Source: Clarkia xantiana subsp. parviflora
Lineage: Eukaryota > Streptophyta > Magnoliopsida > Myrtales > Onagraceae
Reading direction: 5' to 3'
Length of the DNA: 64,000 nucleotides
Assembly: GCA_036873135.1 (NCBI GenBank)
Contig: JAPTYO010000017.1
Location: 15,872,001 to 15,936,000 of the forward strand
Shown here in pieces: positions 1 through 12,808 of this stretch. The notes under the pieces were generated by a model. It was given only the letters and a program-made list of their open reading frames with translations, had not been told where the DNA came from and ran no database searches. The position numbers and the translations under genes are program-made. Numbering within the stretch: position 1 is the stretch's first letter; each line of letters begins with the position of its first letter.

Positions 1-2921
1 ATGTCAAATGGCGGATGTGTGTTGATTTCCGCGACCTGAACAAGGCATGCCCGAAGGATTGCTACCCGCTCCCGAGGATCGACCAGCTGGTGGATGCCAC
101 ATCGGGACATGAGCTGCTGAGCTTTATGGATGCCTAATCTGGCTACAATCAGATCAAGATGTCCAAGGAGGATGCCCCCCACACCGCCTTTTATACTGAT
201 AGTGACATCTATCATTATGATGTTATGCCCTTTGGATTGATCAGTGCAGACGCAACTTATCAGAGGATGGTGTACAAGCTGTTCGGAGATATGCTGGGGA
301 AAACAATGGAGGCCTATGTGGATGATATGCTAGTGAAGTCCCGACAGGCCGAGGATCATGTTCACAACTTGGCCACGGCGTTCGAGCGGATGAGGCTTCA
401 TCAAGTTCGCTTAAACCCGACCAAGTGTTTCTTCGGAGTGCACTCAGGGAAGTTTCTGGACTTCATGGTGAGCCAGAGGGGAATCGAGGTGAACCCTGAG
501 AAGTTAAAGGCAATCGAGGAGATGAAGTCCCCGATGAACCATCGGGAGGTGCATGTGCTGAATGGCCGATTGGCCGCGATGAATCGCTTCCTGTCCAAGG
601 CAAGTGATCGATCCATGCCGTTCTTTGATGTGCTGAGGGCCAACACGAAGTTTGAGTGGACTGCCAAGTGCGAAGAGGCGTTCCAGGTACTTAAGCAGCA
701 CATTCGCACCCTCCCGCCATTGGCGAAGCCCATCCCAGGCGAGCCACTCTATCTGTATTTGGTTGTTTCTGAATTTGCTGTTAGCTCTGTCTTAGTGAAA
801 GTTGTAGAGGGTAGCCAAATCCCTGTCTATTATGTAAGCAAGGAACTCGCCAAGTCTGAAATGAATTATCCCGTTGAGAAGTATCTTTATACGTTGATTG
901 TTACTGCTCGGAAGCTGAGACCTTACTTCCATGTGCATGAGATTTTCGTTTTGACGAATCAGCCCTTGAAACATTTTTTGAACCGACCTGATGCATCGGG
1001 GAGATTAGTGAAATGGGCAGTCGAGCTTAGTGAGTTCCGCATTCACTTTGCTCCGAGAACGACTATTAAGGGCCAGGCGTTGGCGGATTTCATAGCAGAG
1101 TCTAGAGCCCCCGATCTAGAAGAAGCGGACCCTGTAGAGGGGGCAACTATGGAAGTCCCGATAACAGAGCAGTCAGAACAGCCCGACGCCAATAATACTT
1201 GGGAGATGTATACCGATGGCTCCTCATATTCAGAAGGATCGGGAGCTGGTTTCGTACTGATACCAACAGACGGAGGCGAGCCCCTCCGATATGCCTTGGC
1301 CTTGACATTTAGGGCCACCAACAATGAAGCTGAATATGAGGCTCTCATCACTGACCTCAAGATTGCTAAAGGAACGGGAGTTGGTCACTTAAAGGTGAAG
1401 TGTGATGCTAGCCTGATCGTGAACCAAGTCCAGGGGCGATACGAAGCAAAGAGCCCGATGATGAAAAAGTATCTTCGCGAGGTGCAAACCCTGAAGGAGA
1501 GTTTCAAGAGCTTCGATATTGAGGCGATCCCGAGGGAGGATAATGTGGAAGCAGATGCCTTGAGCAAGTTCGCCTTTGGGGCACCCCTCGATGAAAGTCG
1601 GAAGGTGCATTTCTTGGAGAAGGTGATCCTGTCAACCACTGATCAATCGGAGGTATGTGCCATTGAGATCGGATCGGAGGAGCCCACTTGGATGACCCCG
1701 ATAGCCGCGTATCTGAATACGGGGGCAGTCCCCGATGATGAAGTAGCAGCCGGCAAAATACGCCGAATCGCGCCCAATTATGTGATGGTGGACAATCAAC
1801 TGTACAAAAAGGGGTATTTAACTCCCTACTTGAAATGTGTGGCTGAGCCCGACACAGATCGGATCCTTAGGGTGGTGCACGAAGGACACTTGGCTTGTCA
1901 TGAGGGTGCCCGATCCATCGTGAGGAAAGTGCTGAACCTGGGCAATAACTGGCCCTCGATGAATAAGGAGGCAACGATGCTAGTCCGATCCTGTGACGCT
2001 TGCCAGAGGTACGCCTCGAATATCGTGGCTCCAGCTGCCGATCTGACGTCCATCAAGAGTGCTTGGCCCTTCGCGCAATGGGGAATCGATTTGGTGGGAC
2101 CCCTTCCAGTGGAAAAAGGTCAGTGCCGATATTTAGTCGTGGCTATTGATTATTTCTCGAAGTGGATAGAAGCTAAGGCATTGGCCAAGACAACGGGGAA
2201 CCATATCCTCAAATTCCTCCAGACCCATATCATATCCCGATACGGGATCCCCAAGGTGGTGATCAGTGATAATGGCCCTCCGTTTAATGGGGCCCAGTGG
2301 AAGGAGTACTTGGAGGAACTAAAAATTGAGCATCGGACAACCTCTTTCCATCATGCTCAAACCAATGGACAAGTGGAGTCAGGCAACAAGATCTTGATGG
2401 ACGGCCTGAAGAAGAGGGTCCACGCCATGAAGGGCAAATGGCTGGACGAGCTGGAAAATGTGCTTTGGGCTGTTAGAACAACACCCAAACGATCGACCGG
2501 GGAGACTCCGTTTGGCCTTGTTTATGGCACGGAGGCAGTTGCTCCCGTCCAAATAGCTATGGAATCCCATCGGACGAGGTATTACGAACCTCTGTAGAAT
2601 GATGAAATGAGGCGTCTGGACTTGGACATGGTCGAAGAGAAGAGGCGGAGTGCCGAGGAGGCCCAGGCTCGGATGCGCTTGGCAACAGGCCGATATTATA
2701 ATCGACGTGTCAAGTCTCGACTGTTCTTTGTCGGGGAACTGGTCTGGCATCGGAACGAATTTACCCTTTTGGATCGGATCAACAAGATGTCACCAAAATG
2801 GGAAGGGCCTTATAAGGTCGTGGGGATGCCAGCTCAAAACGTGTATAAGTTGGAAGACCTCGATGGCAATGTGTTGAAGCATCCTTTTAGTGGCGAACAC
2901 TTGAATAAATGTCATGCTTGA
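1..2921 (+). pseudogene. pol: pol copy U0: RT-RNase H-integrase, two nonsense codons
   Basis: Window-truncated copy of Ty3/Gypsy pol. RT has the YVDD catalytic box at 315-326. RNase H has TDGSS near 1211-1225. Integrase has the HHCC zinc finger near 1878-2010 and a DD35E core with Asp codons at 2088 and 2268 and Glu at 2376. The C-terminal tail ends in FSGEHLNKCHA, with no chromodomain. Two in-frame stops kill it: TAA at 135-137, replacing the Tyr of the FMDAYSGYN motif, and TAG at 2595-2597 in the integrase tail, where A3 has Ser. Both are present in all five units and so predate the amplification. Private substitutions include Asp for Gly at the GFMVSQRG motif and Thr for Lys in AN(K)KFEW. 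Confidence 0.9.
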
Positions 2922-3526
2922 TATTAAGTAGCCTTCAGTGGTGCAAGTTGTTTATTAAGTCGCCTTCAGTGGTGCAAGTTGTTTGTTAAGTCGCCTTCAG
3001 TGGTGCAAGTTGTTTATTAAGTCGCCTTCAGTGGTGCAAGTTGTTTATCGTGTTGAGTCGATATAGACAGGTTTTAAGCCATCAATGAATAAAGAGGTTG
3101 CTTCCGACCAGATTGTGCTTAGACTTATCATTCTAAGTATGCTTAAATCGCCTTAAGTGGTGTAACTAAATCGCCTTAAGTGGTGTGATTAAATCGCCTT
3201 AAGTGGTGTAGCTAAATCGCCTTAAGTGGCGTGGTTTCGCCTTAATTGGCGTAGTTTCGCCTTAAGTGGCACGATTAAATCGCCTTAAGTGGTGTGGATA
3301 AATTGCCTTAAGTGGCACGATTAAATCGCCTTAAGTGGTGTGGGTAAAATGTCTTAAGTGACGCGTCGAAATCACTCTAAGTGGTATGATCGAATTGCCT
3401 TAAGTGGCGTGGTTAATTCACCCTAGGTGGTGTAGCGATAATCGGAACCAAAAGAGATTGATATTATAAGGATCTAAAAGGTTCACGAAAAAAGAAGGAA
3501 ATTACAAGGATTCGAAAATAAAGCGA
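2922..3526 (+). repeat. 3' zone of short tandem repeats, unit U0
   Basis: Non-coding stretch after pol. First come four to five copies of a 31-bp unit with the core TCGCCTTCAGTGGTGCAAG (about 2930-3055). A spacer with a short AT-rich stretch follows. Then come about 13 degenerate copies of a 22-24-bp unit with the core CGCCTTAAGTGG (about 3145-3440), and about 85 bp of unique sequence up to the stop codon of the antisense ORF. Tat elements are known for such 3' repeat zones, which can seed satellites. Confidence 0.85.
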
Positions 3527-4360
3527 TTAAGCTTGATCCTTGGCAGCGTCGAGGGGAGCAGGGTCCACGAGGTCTGTGGCAGAAGGCTCCGTGGTTGGAG
3601 GATCGGATCCTGGAAGATTGGCCGCGGGAGGATCGGACTCTTGGAGGTCAGCCAGTGAAGGGTCGATCATCGGGGGATCAGTTGTCGGGAGGTCTGCACT
3701 TGGAGGCTCCACCGTGCCTTCAGCACCCGCAGCCCCCTCGGGGGTGTTGGCCCCGTCTCTCTCCTCGGAAAGGTTGAAATACCTCTCCGTGAAGGGGGCG
3801 AGAGTTTGAGACTTGGTGAAGTAGATGGCACCACCATACTCCAGATGGAGCTCCTCGACAGCATTAAGCAAGGTGGTCTCCACCTCCGCCGTGCAGAACT
3901 TTACCGCGTCCACTTGGAAAGCCTCGGAGCCCTGATAATCTTCCTGTCCCTTGACCTCAGCCTCGGCCAGCTTGGTGGGAAACTCAGCGAGCTCCCGCTC
4001 CATCTCTTGAGACCGATTGGCGAGAAGGACTTTCTCAGCCTCCAGCCCCGCCTTGGTGTCCTCAGGGGCCTTCTTCTCAAGGACAAGTCTGTCCCGATCC
4101 TCCGCGCGCCCCTGCTGCTCTTCCTGGAGCTTTTGTCGCTCCTGCTTCAACAGCCACTCAAAGTCATGAACCTGCCTCAGGAGGTCCCGAGTCTTCTGAT
4201 TAAGGAGGGCCTGCTCCTTAACCAGCTTCCCCCTTGACGATTCGGAGGCAGCTAGATCCTCCTTAAGCTTGGCCAAGACCTCGGGGGCCGCCTTGGCTCG
4301 CTCCTGCTCCAGAGCATCCTCCAAGGCCAGGATGTACCCGAAACAGCGGTATTGGTCCGC
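3527..4360 (-). pseudogene. Truncated antisense extra ORF, fused to antisense RT (U0)
   Basis: C-terminal part of the family-A antisense ORF, cut at codon 3 of its last exon by the array junction. The product is a long charged coiled coil (EQERAKAAPE to MERELAEF), then a conserved FTKSQTLAPF stretch, then an acidic Pro-rich tail with repeats of the type SDPPxxx, ending AKDQA. The frame stays open across the junction into antisense RT, giving a 304-residue fusion ORF from ATG at 4441 to TAA at 3527. Its first 27 residues are antisense RT and carry no family signal. There is no evidence of expression. It faces pol of its own unit tail to tail. Confidence 0.8.
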
Positions 4361-7300
4361 TCTAACTGAGGAGACGACCCGAGTATTGATCGATATTTTG
4401 AAGGAATTCAAGGAGCTATTTTCCTGGTCCCCGAGTGACATGCCAGGAATCAGCCCCGATGTGATTACTCACGAGCTGAAGATTGATCCCGCGATCAAGC
4501 CGATTACACAGAGAAGGCGCCCGATGGGTGCCGACAAGAAGATCGCGATCCTGCAAGAGGTGGGCAGGTTGGTCGATGCTGGATTCATTAAGGAACTCCG
4601 ATTCCAAACCTGGGTCGCCAACCTAGTCCTGGTGAAGAAGTGCAATGGCAAATGGCGGATGTGTGTTGATTTCCGCGACCTGAACAAGGCATGCCCGAAG
4701 GATTGCTACCCGCTCCCGAGGATCGACCAGCTGGTCGACGCCACATCGGGACATGAGCTGCTGAGCTTTATGGATGCCTAATCTGGCTACAATCAGATCA
4801 AGATGTCCAAGGAGGATGCCCCCCACACCGCCTTTTATACTGATAGTGACATCTATCATTATGATGTTATGCACTTTGGATTGATCAGTGCAGACGCAAC
4901 TTATCAGAGGATGGTGAACAAGCTGTTCGGAGATATGCTGGGGAAAACAATGGAGGCCTATGTGGATGATATGCTAGTGAAGTCCCGACAGGCCGAGGAT
5001 CATGTTCACAACTTGGCCACGGCGTTCGAGCGGATGAGGCTTCATCAAGTTCGCTTAAACCCGACCAAGTGTTTCTTCGGAGTGCACTCAGGGAAGTTTC
5101 TGGGATTCATGGTGAGCCAGAGGGGAATCGAGGTGAACCCTGAGAAGTTAAAGGCAATCGAGGAGATGAAGTCCCCGACGAACCATCGGGAGGTGCAGGT
5201 GCTGAATGGCCGATTGGCCGCGATGAATCGCTTCCTGTCCAAGGCAAGTGATCGATCCATGCCGTTCTTTGATGTGCTGAGGGCCAACAAGAAGTTTGAG
5301 TGGACTGCCAAGTGCGAAGAGGCGTTCCAGGTACTTAACCAGCACATTCGCACCCTCCCGCCATTGGCGAAGCCCATCCCAGGCGAGCCACTCTATCTGT
5401 ATTTGGTTGTTTTTGAATTTGCTGTTAGCTCTGTCTTAGTGAAAGTTGTAGAGGGTAGCCAAATCCCTGTCTATTATGTAAGCAAGGCACTCGCCAAGTC
5501 TGAAATGAATTATCCCGTTGAGAAGTATCTTTATACGTTGATTGTTACTGCTCGGAAGCTGAGACCTTACTTCCATGTGCATGAGATTTTCGTTTTGACG
5601 AATCAGCCCTTGAAACATTTTTTGAACCGACCTGATGCATCGGGGAGATTAGTGAAATGGGCAGTCGAGCTTAGTGAGTTCCGCATTCACTTTGCTCCGA
5701 GAACGACTATTAAGGGCCAGGCGTTGGCGGATTTCATAGCAGAGTCTACAGCCCCCGATCTAGAAGAAGCGGACCCTGTAGAGGGGGCAACTATGGAAGT
5801 CCCGATAACAGAGCAGTCAGAACAGCCCGACGCCAATAATACTTGGGAGATGTATACCGATGGCTCCTCATATTCAGAAGGATCGGGAGCTGGTTTCGTA
5901 CTGATACCAACAGACGGAGACGAGCCCCTCCGATATGCCTTGGCCTTGACATTTAGGGCCACCAACAATGAAGCTGAATATGAGGCTCTCATCACTGACC
6001 TCGAGATTGCTAAAGGAACGGGAGTTGGTCACTTAAAGGTGAAGTGTGATGCTAGCCTGATCGTGAACCAAGTCCAGGGGCGATACGAAGCAAAGAGCCC
6101 GATGATGAAAAAGTATCTTCGCGAGGTGCAAACCCTGAAGGAGAGTTTCAAGAGCTTCGATATTGAGGCGATCCCGAGGGAGGATAATGTGGAAGCAGAT
6201 GCCTTGAGCAAGTTCGCCTTTGGGGCACCCCTCGATGAAAGTCGGAAGGTGCATTTCTTGGAGAAGGTGATCCTGTCAACCACTGATCAATCGGAGGTAT
6301 GTGCCATTGAGATCGAATCGGAGGAGCCCACTTGGATGACCCCGATAGCCGCGTATCTGACTACGGGGGCAGTCCCCGATGATGAAGTAGCAGCCGGCAA
6401 AATACGCCGAATCGCGCCCAATTATGTGATGGTGGACAATCAACTGTACAAAAAGGGGTATTTAACTCCCTACTTGAAATGTGTGGCTGAGCCCGACACA
6501 GATCGGATCCTTAGGGTGGTGCACGAAGGACACTTGGCTTGTCATGAGGGTGCCCGATCCATCGTGAGGAAAGTGCTGAACCTGGGCTATAACTGGCCCT
6601 CGATGAATAAGGAGGCAACGATGCTAGTCCGATCCTGTGACTCTTGCCAGAGGTACGCCCCGAATATCGTGGCTCCAGCTGCCGATCTGACGTCCATCAA
6701 GAGTGCTTGGCCCTTCGCGCAATGCGGAATCGATTTGGTGGGACCCCTTCCAGTGGAAAAAAGTCAGTGCCGATATTTAGTCGTGGCTATTGATTATTTC
6801 TCGAAGTGGATAGAAGCTAAGGCATTGGCCAAGACAACGGGGAACCATATCCTCAAATTCCTCCAGACCCATATCATAACCCGATACGGGATCCCCAAGG
6901 TGGTGATCAGTGATAATGGCCCTCTGTTTAATGGGGCCCAGTGGAAGGAGTACTTGGAGGAACTAAAAATTGAGCATCGGACAACCTCTGTCCATCATGC
7001 TCAAAATAATGGACAAGTGGAGTCAGGCAACAAGATCTTGATGGACGGCCTGAAGAAGAGGGTCCACGCCATGAAGGAATGGCTGGACGAGCTGGAAAAT
7101 GTGCTTTGGGCTGTTAGAACAACACCCAAACGATCGACCGGGGAGACTCCGTTTGGCCTTGTTTATGGCACGGAGGCAGTTGCTCCCGTCCAAATAGCTA
7201 TGGAATCCCATCGGACGAGGTATTACGAACCTCTGTAGAATGATGAAATGAGGCGTCTGGACTTGGACATGGTCGAAGAGAAGAGGCGGAGTGCCGAGGA

Positions 7301-7562
7301 GGCCCAGGCTCGGATGCGCTTGGCAACAGGCCGATATTATAATCGACGTGTCAAGTCTCGACTGTTCTTTGTCGGGGAACTGGTCTGGCATCGGAACGAA
7401 TTTACCCTTTTGGATCGGATCAACAAGATGTCACCAAAATGGGAAGGGCCTTATAAGGTCGTGGGGATGCCAGCTCAAAACGTGTATAAGTTGGAAGACC
7501 TCGATGGCAATGTGTTGAAGCATCCTTTTAGTGGCGAACACTTGAATAAATGTCATGCTTGA
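4361..7562 (+). pseudogene. pol: pol copy U1: RT-RNase H-integrase
   Basis: Starts at the array junction inside the RT linker (LTEETTRVLIDILKEFKEL), upstream of the PSDMPGISPDV motif. An open stretch of 170 residues from the fusion reaches the shared stop TAA at 4779-4781. The second stretch (4803-7238) has YVDD, RNase H, HHCC and DD35E. The shared TAG is at 7236-7238 and the tail ends at 7562. U1 and U2 share a 3-bp loss near 7077 (AMKEWL instead of AMKGKWL). U1 alone has Cys for Trp in the first integrase motif (FAQCGIDLVG, near 6724) and Leu in SDNGPLF. No gag or protease precedes it, since the unit begins in RT. Confidence 0.9.
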
Positions 7563-8167
7563 TATTAAGTAGCCTTCAGTGGTGCAAGTTGTTTATTAAG
7601 TCGCCTTCAGTGGTGCAAGTTGTTTGTTAAGTCGCCTTCAGTGGTGCAAGTTGTTTATTAAGTCGCCTTCAGTGGTGCAAGTTGTTTATCGTGTTGAGTC
7701 GATATAGACAGGTTTTAAGCCATCAATGAATAAAGAGGTTGCTTCCGACCAGATTGTGCTTAGACTTATCATTCTAAGTATGCTTAAATCGCCTTAAGTG
7801 GTGTAACTAAATCGCCTTAAGTGGTGTGATTAAATCGCCTTAAGTGGTGTAGCTAAATCGCCTTAAGTGGCGTGGTTTCGCCTTAATTGGCGTAGTTTCG
7901 CCTTAAGTGGCACGATTAAATCGCCTTAAGTGGTGTGGATAAATTGCCTTAAGTGGCACGATTAAATCGCCTTAAGTGGTGTGGGTAAAATGTCTTAAGT
8001 GACGCGTCGAAATCACTCTAAGTGGTATGATCGAATTGCCTTAAGTGGCGTGGTTAATTCACCCTAGGTGGTGTAGCGATAATCGGAACCAAAAGAGATT
8101 GATATTATAAGGATCTAAAAGGTTAACGAAAAAAGAAGGAAATTACAAGGATTCGAAAATAAAGCGA
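7563..8167 (+). repeat. 3' zone of short tandem repeats, unit U1
   Basis: Same arrangement as in U0: 31-bp units (about 7570-7695), then 22-24-bp CGCCTTAAGTGG units (about 7785-8080), then a short unique stretch. The repeat count and even the variant units are preserved compared with U0. The short repeats were therefore copied as part of the large unit and have not expanded or shrunk since. Confidence 0.85.
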
Positions 8168-9001
8168 CTAAGCTTGATCCTTGGCAGCGTCGAGGGGAAC
8201 AGGGTCCACGAGGTCTGTGGCAGAAGGCTCCGTGGTTGGAGGATCGGATCCTGGAAGATTGGCCGCGGGAGGATCGGACTCTTGGAGGTCAGCCAGTGAA
8301 GGGTCGATCATCGGGGGATCAGTTGTCGGGAGGTCTGCACTTGGAGGCTCCACCGTGCCTTCAGCACCCGCAGCCCCCTCGGGGGTGTTGGCCCCGTCTC
8401 TCTCCTCGGAAAGGTTGAAATACCTCTCCGTGAAGGGGGCGAGAGTTTGAGACTTGGTGAAGTAGATGGCACCACCAAACTCCAGATGGAGCTCCTCGAC
8501 AGCATTAAGCAAGGTGGTCTCCACCTCCGCCGTGCAGAACTTTACCGCGTCCACTTGGAAAGCCTCGGAGCCCTGATAATCTTCCCGTCCCTTGACCTCA
8601 GCCTCGGCCAGCTTGGTGGGAAACTCAGCGAGCTCCCGCTCCATCTCTTGAGACCGATTGGCGAGAAGGACTTTCTCAGCCTCCAGCCCCGCCTTGGTGT
8701 CCTCAGGGGCCTTCTTCTCAAGGACAAGTCTGTCCCGATCCTCCGCGCGCCCCTGCTGCTCTTCCTGGAGCTTTTGTCGCTCCTGCTTCAACAGCCACTC
8801 AAAGTCATGAACCTGCCTCAGGAGGTCCCGAGTCTTCTGATTAAGGAGGGCCTGCTCCTTAACCAGCTTCCCCCTTGACGATTCGGAGGCAGCTAGATCC
8901 TCCTTAAGCTTGGCCAAGACCTCGGGGGCCGCCTTGGCTCGCTCCTGCTCCAGAGCATCCTCCAAGGCCAGGATGTACCCGAAACAGCGGTATTGGTCCG
9001 C
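8168..9001 (-). pseudogene. Truncated antisense extra ORF fused to antisense RT (U1)
   Basis: Second copy of the fused fragment: ATG at 9082 in antisense RT, junction at 8995-9001, stop at 8168. It is open for 304 residues and nearly identical to the U0 copy. Private changes include Phe in HLEFGGAIYF and Val in VDPVPLD. U0 and U1 share a Tyr variant at the junction (ADQYRCF) and Trp in HDFEWLL, where U2-U4 have His or Lys and Arg. The coiled coil and acidic tail are as in U0. Confidence 0.8.
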
Positions 9002-12000
9002 TCTAACTGAGGAGACGACCCGAGTATTGATCGATATTTTGAAGGAATTCAAGGAGCTATTTTCCTGGTCCCCGAGTGACATGCCAGGAATCAGCCCCGA
9101 TGTGATTACTCACGAGCTGAAGATTGATCCCGCGATCAAGCCGATTACACAGAGAAGGCGCCCGATGGGTGCCGACAAGAAGATCGCGATCCTGCAAGAG
9201 GTGGGCAGGTTGGTCGATGCTGGATTCATTAAGGAACTCCGATTCCAAACCTGGGTCGCCAACCTAGTCCTGGTGAAGAAGTGCAATGGCAAATGGCGGA
9301 TGTGTGTTGATTTCCGCGACCTGAACAAGGCATGCCCGAAGGATTGCTACCCGCTCCCGAGGATCGACCAGCTGGTCGACGCCACATCGGGACATGAGCT
9401 GCTGAGCTTTATGGATGCCTAATCTGGCTACAATCAGATCAAGATGTCCAAGGAGGATGCCCCCCACACCGCCTTTTATACTGATAGTGACATCTATCAT
9501 TATGATGTTATGCACTTTGGATTGATCAGTGCAGACGCAACTTATCAGAGGATGGTGAACAAGCTGTTCGGAGATATGCTGGGGAAAACAATGGAGGCCT
9601 ATGTGGATGATATGCTAGTGAAGTCCCGACAGGCCGAGGATCATGTTCACAACTTGGCCACGGCGTTCGAGCGGATGAGGCTTCATCAAGTTCGCTTAAA
9701 CCCGACCAAGTGTTTCTTCGGAGTGCACTCAGGGAAGTTTCTGGGATTCATGGTGAGCCAGAGGGGAATCGAGGTGAACCCTGAGAAGTTAAAGGCAATC
9801 GAGGAGATGAAGTCCCCGACGAACCATCGGGAGGTGCAGGTGCTGAATGGCCGATTGGCCGCGATGAATCGCTTCCTGTCCAAGGCAAGTGATCGATCCA
9901 TGCCGTTCTTTGATGTGCTGAGGGCCAACAAGAAGTTTGAGTGGACTGCCAAGTGCGAAGAGGCGTTCCAGGTACTTAACCAGCACATTCGCACCCTCCC
10001 GCCATTGGCGAAGCCCATCCCAGGCGAGCCACTCTATCTGTATTTGGTTGTTTTTGAATTTGCTGTTAGCTCTGTCTTAGTGAAAGTTGTAGAGGGTAGC
10101 CAAATCCCTGTCTATTATGTAAGCAAGGCACTCGCCAAGTCTGAAATGAATTATCCCGTTGAGAAGTATCTTTATACGTTGATTGTTACTGCTCGGAAGC
10201 TGAGACCTTACTTCCATGTGCATGAGATTTTCGTTTTGACGAATCAGCCCTTGAAACATTTTTTGAACCGACCTGATGCATCGGGGAGATTAGTGAAATG
10301 GGCAGTCGAGCTTAGTGAGTTCCGCATTCACTTTGCTCCGAGAACGACTATTAAGGGCCAGGCGTTGGCGGATTTCATAGCAGAGTCTACAGCCCCCGAT
10401 CTAGAAGAAGCGGACCCTGTAGAGGGGGCAACTATGGAAGTCCCGATAACAGAGCAGTCAGAACAGCCCGACGCCAATAATACTTGGGAGATGTATACCG
10501 ATGGCTCCTCATATTCAGAAGGATCGGGAGCTGGTTTCGTACTGATACCAACAGACGGAGACGAGCCCCTCCGATATGCCTTGGCCTTGACATTTAGGGC
10601 CACCAACAATGAAGCTGAATATGAGGCTCTCATCACTGACCTCGAGATTGCTAAAGGAACGGGAGTTGGTCACTTAAAGGTGAAGTGTGATGCTAGCCTG
10701 ATCGTGAACCAAGTCCAGGGGCGATACGAAGCAAAGAGCCCGATGATGAAAAAGTATCTTCGCGAGGTGCAAACCCTGAAGGAGAGTTTCAAGAGCTTCG
10801 ATATTGAGGCGATCCCGAGGGAGGATAATGTGGAAGCAGATGCCTTGAGCAAGTTCGCCTTTGGGGCACCCCTCGATGAAAGTCGGAAGGTGCATTTCTT
10901 GGAGAAGGTGATCCTGTCAACCACTGATCAATCGGAGGTATGTGCCATTGAGATCGAATCGGAGGAGCCCACTTGGATGACCCCGATAGCCGCGTATCTG
11001 ACTACGGGGGCAGTCCCCGATGATGAAGTAGCAGCCGGCAAAATACGCCGAATCGCGCCCAATTATGTGATGGTGGACAATCAACTGTACAAAAAGGGGT
11101 ATTTAACTCCCTACTTGAAATGTGTGGCTGAGCCCGACACAGATCGGATCCTTAGGGTGGTGCACGAAGGACACTTGGCTTTTCATGAGGGTGCCCGATC
11201 CATCGTGAGGAAAGTGCTGAACCTGGGCTATAACTGGCCCTCGATGAATAAGGAGGCAACGATGCTAGTCCGATCCTGTGACTCTTGCCAGAGGTACGCC
11301 CCGAATATCGTGGCTCCAGCTGCCGATCTGACGTCCATCAAGAGTGCTTGGCCCTTCGCGCAATGGGGAATCGATTTGGTGGGACCCCTTCTAGTGGAAA
11401 AAGTTCAGTGCCGATATTTAGTCGTGGCTATTGATTATTTCTCGAAGTGGATAGAAGCTAAGGCATTGGCCAAGACAACGGGGAACCATATCCTCAAATT
11501 CCTCCAGACCCATATCATAACCCGATACGGGATCCCCAAGGTGGTGATCAGCGATAATGGCCCTCCGTTTAATGGGGCCCAGTGGAAGGAGTACTTGGAG
11601 GAACTAAAAATTGAGCATCGGACAACCTCTGTCCATCATGCTCAAAATAATGGACAAGTGGAGTCAGGCAACAAGATCTTGATGGACGGCCTGAAGAAGA
11701 GGGTCCACGCCATGAAGGAATGGCTGGACGAGCTGGAAAATGTGCTTTGGGCTGTTAGAACAACACCCAAACGATCGACCGGGGAGACTCCGTTTGGCCT
11801 TGTTTATGGCACGGAGGCAGTTGCTCCCGTCCAAATAGCTATGGAATCCCATCGGACGAGGTATTACGAACCTCTGTAGAATGATGAAATGAGGCGTCTG
11901 GACTTGGACATGGTCGAAGAGAAGAGGCGGAGTGCCGAGGAGGCCCAGGCTCGGATGCGCTTGGCAACAGGCCGATATTATAATCGACGTGTCAAGTCTC

Positions 12001-12203
12001 GACAGTTCTTTGTTGGGGAACTGGTCTGGCATTGGAACGAATTTACCCTTTTGGATCGGATCAACAAGATGTCACCAAAATGGGAAGGGCCTTATAAGGT
12101 CGTGGGGATGCCAGCTCAAAACGTGTATAAGTTGGAAGACCTCGATGGCAATGTGTTGAAGCATCCTTTTAGTGGCGAACACTTGAATAAATGTCATGCT
12201 TGA
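9002..12203 (+). pseudogene. pol: pol copy U2: RT-RNase H-integrase
   Basis: Third copy. The junction-to-stop stretch ends at TAA 9420-9422. The main open stretch is 9444-11879, with the shared TAG at 11877-11879, and the tail ends at 12203. YVDD, RNase H and DD35E residues are present. It is mosaic: it shares the 3-bp loss (AMKEWL) with U1 but the integrase variant GPLLVEKVQC with U3. One zinc-finger neighbour is changed (LAFHEGARS, Cys to Phe, near 11182). In the tail, Trp replaces Arg in LVWHWNEF. Such chequered sharing is expected from unequal exchange or gene conversion between units. Confidence 0.9.
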
Positions 12204-12808
12204 TATTAAGTAGCCTTCAGTGGTGCAAGTTGTTTATTAAGTCGCCTTCAGTGGTGCAAGTTGTTTGTTAAGTCGCCTTCAGTGGTGCAAGTTGTTTATT
12301 AAGTCGCCTTCAGTGGTGCAAGTTGTTTATCGTGTTGAGTCGATATAGACAGGTTTTAAGCCATCAATGAATAAAGAGGTTGCTTCCGACCAGATTGTGC
12401 TTAGACTTATCATTCTAAGTATGCTTAAATCGCCTTAAGTGGTGTAACTAAATCGCCTTAAGTGGTGTGATTAAATCGCCTTAAGTGGTGTAGCTAAATC
12501 GCCTTAAGTGGCGTGGTTTCGCCTTAATTGGCGTAGTTTCGCCTTAAGTGGCACGATTAAATCGCCTTAAGTGGTGTGGATAAATTGCCTTAAGTGGCAC
12601 GATTAAATCGCCTTAAGTGGTGTGGGTAAAATGTCTTAAGTGACGCGTCGAAATCACTCTAAGTGGTATGATCGAATTGCCTTAAGTGGCGTGGTTAATT
12701 CACCCTAGGTGGTGTAGTGATAATCGGAACCAAAAGAGATTGATATTATAAGGATCTAAAAGGTTCACGAAAAAAGAAGGAAATTACAAGGATTCGAAAA
12801 TAAAGCGA
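12204..12808 (+). repeat. 3' zone of short tandem repeats, unit U2
   Basis: Same two-part short repeat zone: 31-bp units at about 12211-12336 and 22-24-bp CGCCTTAAGTGG units at about 12426-12720. The copy number and order of variants match the neighbouring units by eye. Confidence 0.85.

Noticed and set aside
3540..4237. Ser/Gly- and Leu-rich frames opposite the extra ORF
   Set aside because: They are mirror frames of the GC-rich coiled-coil coding strand, without family signal or start context.
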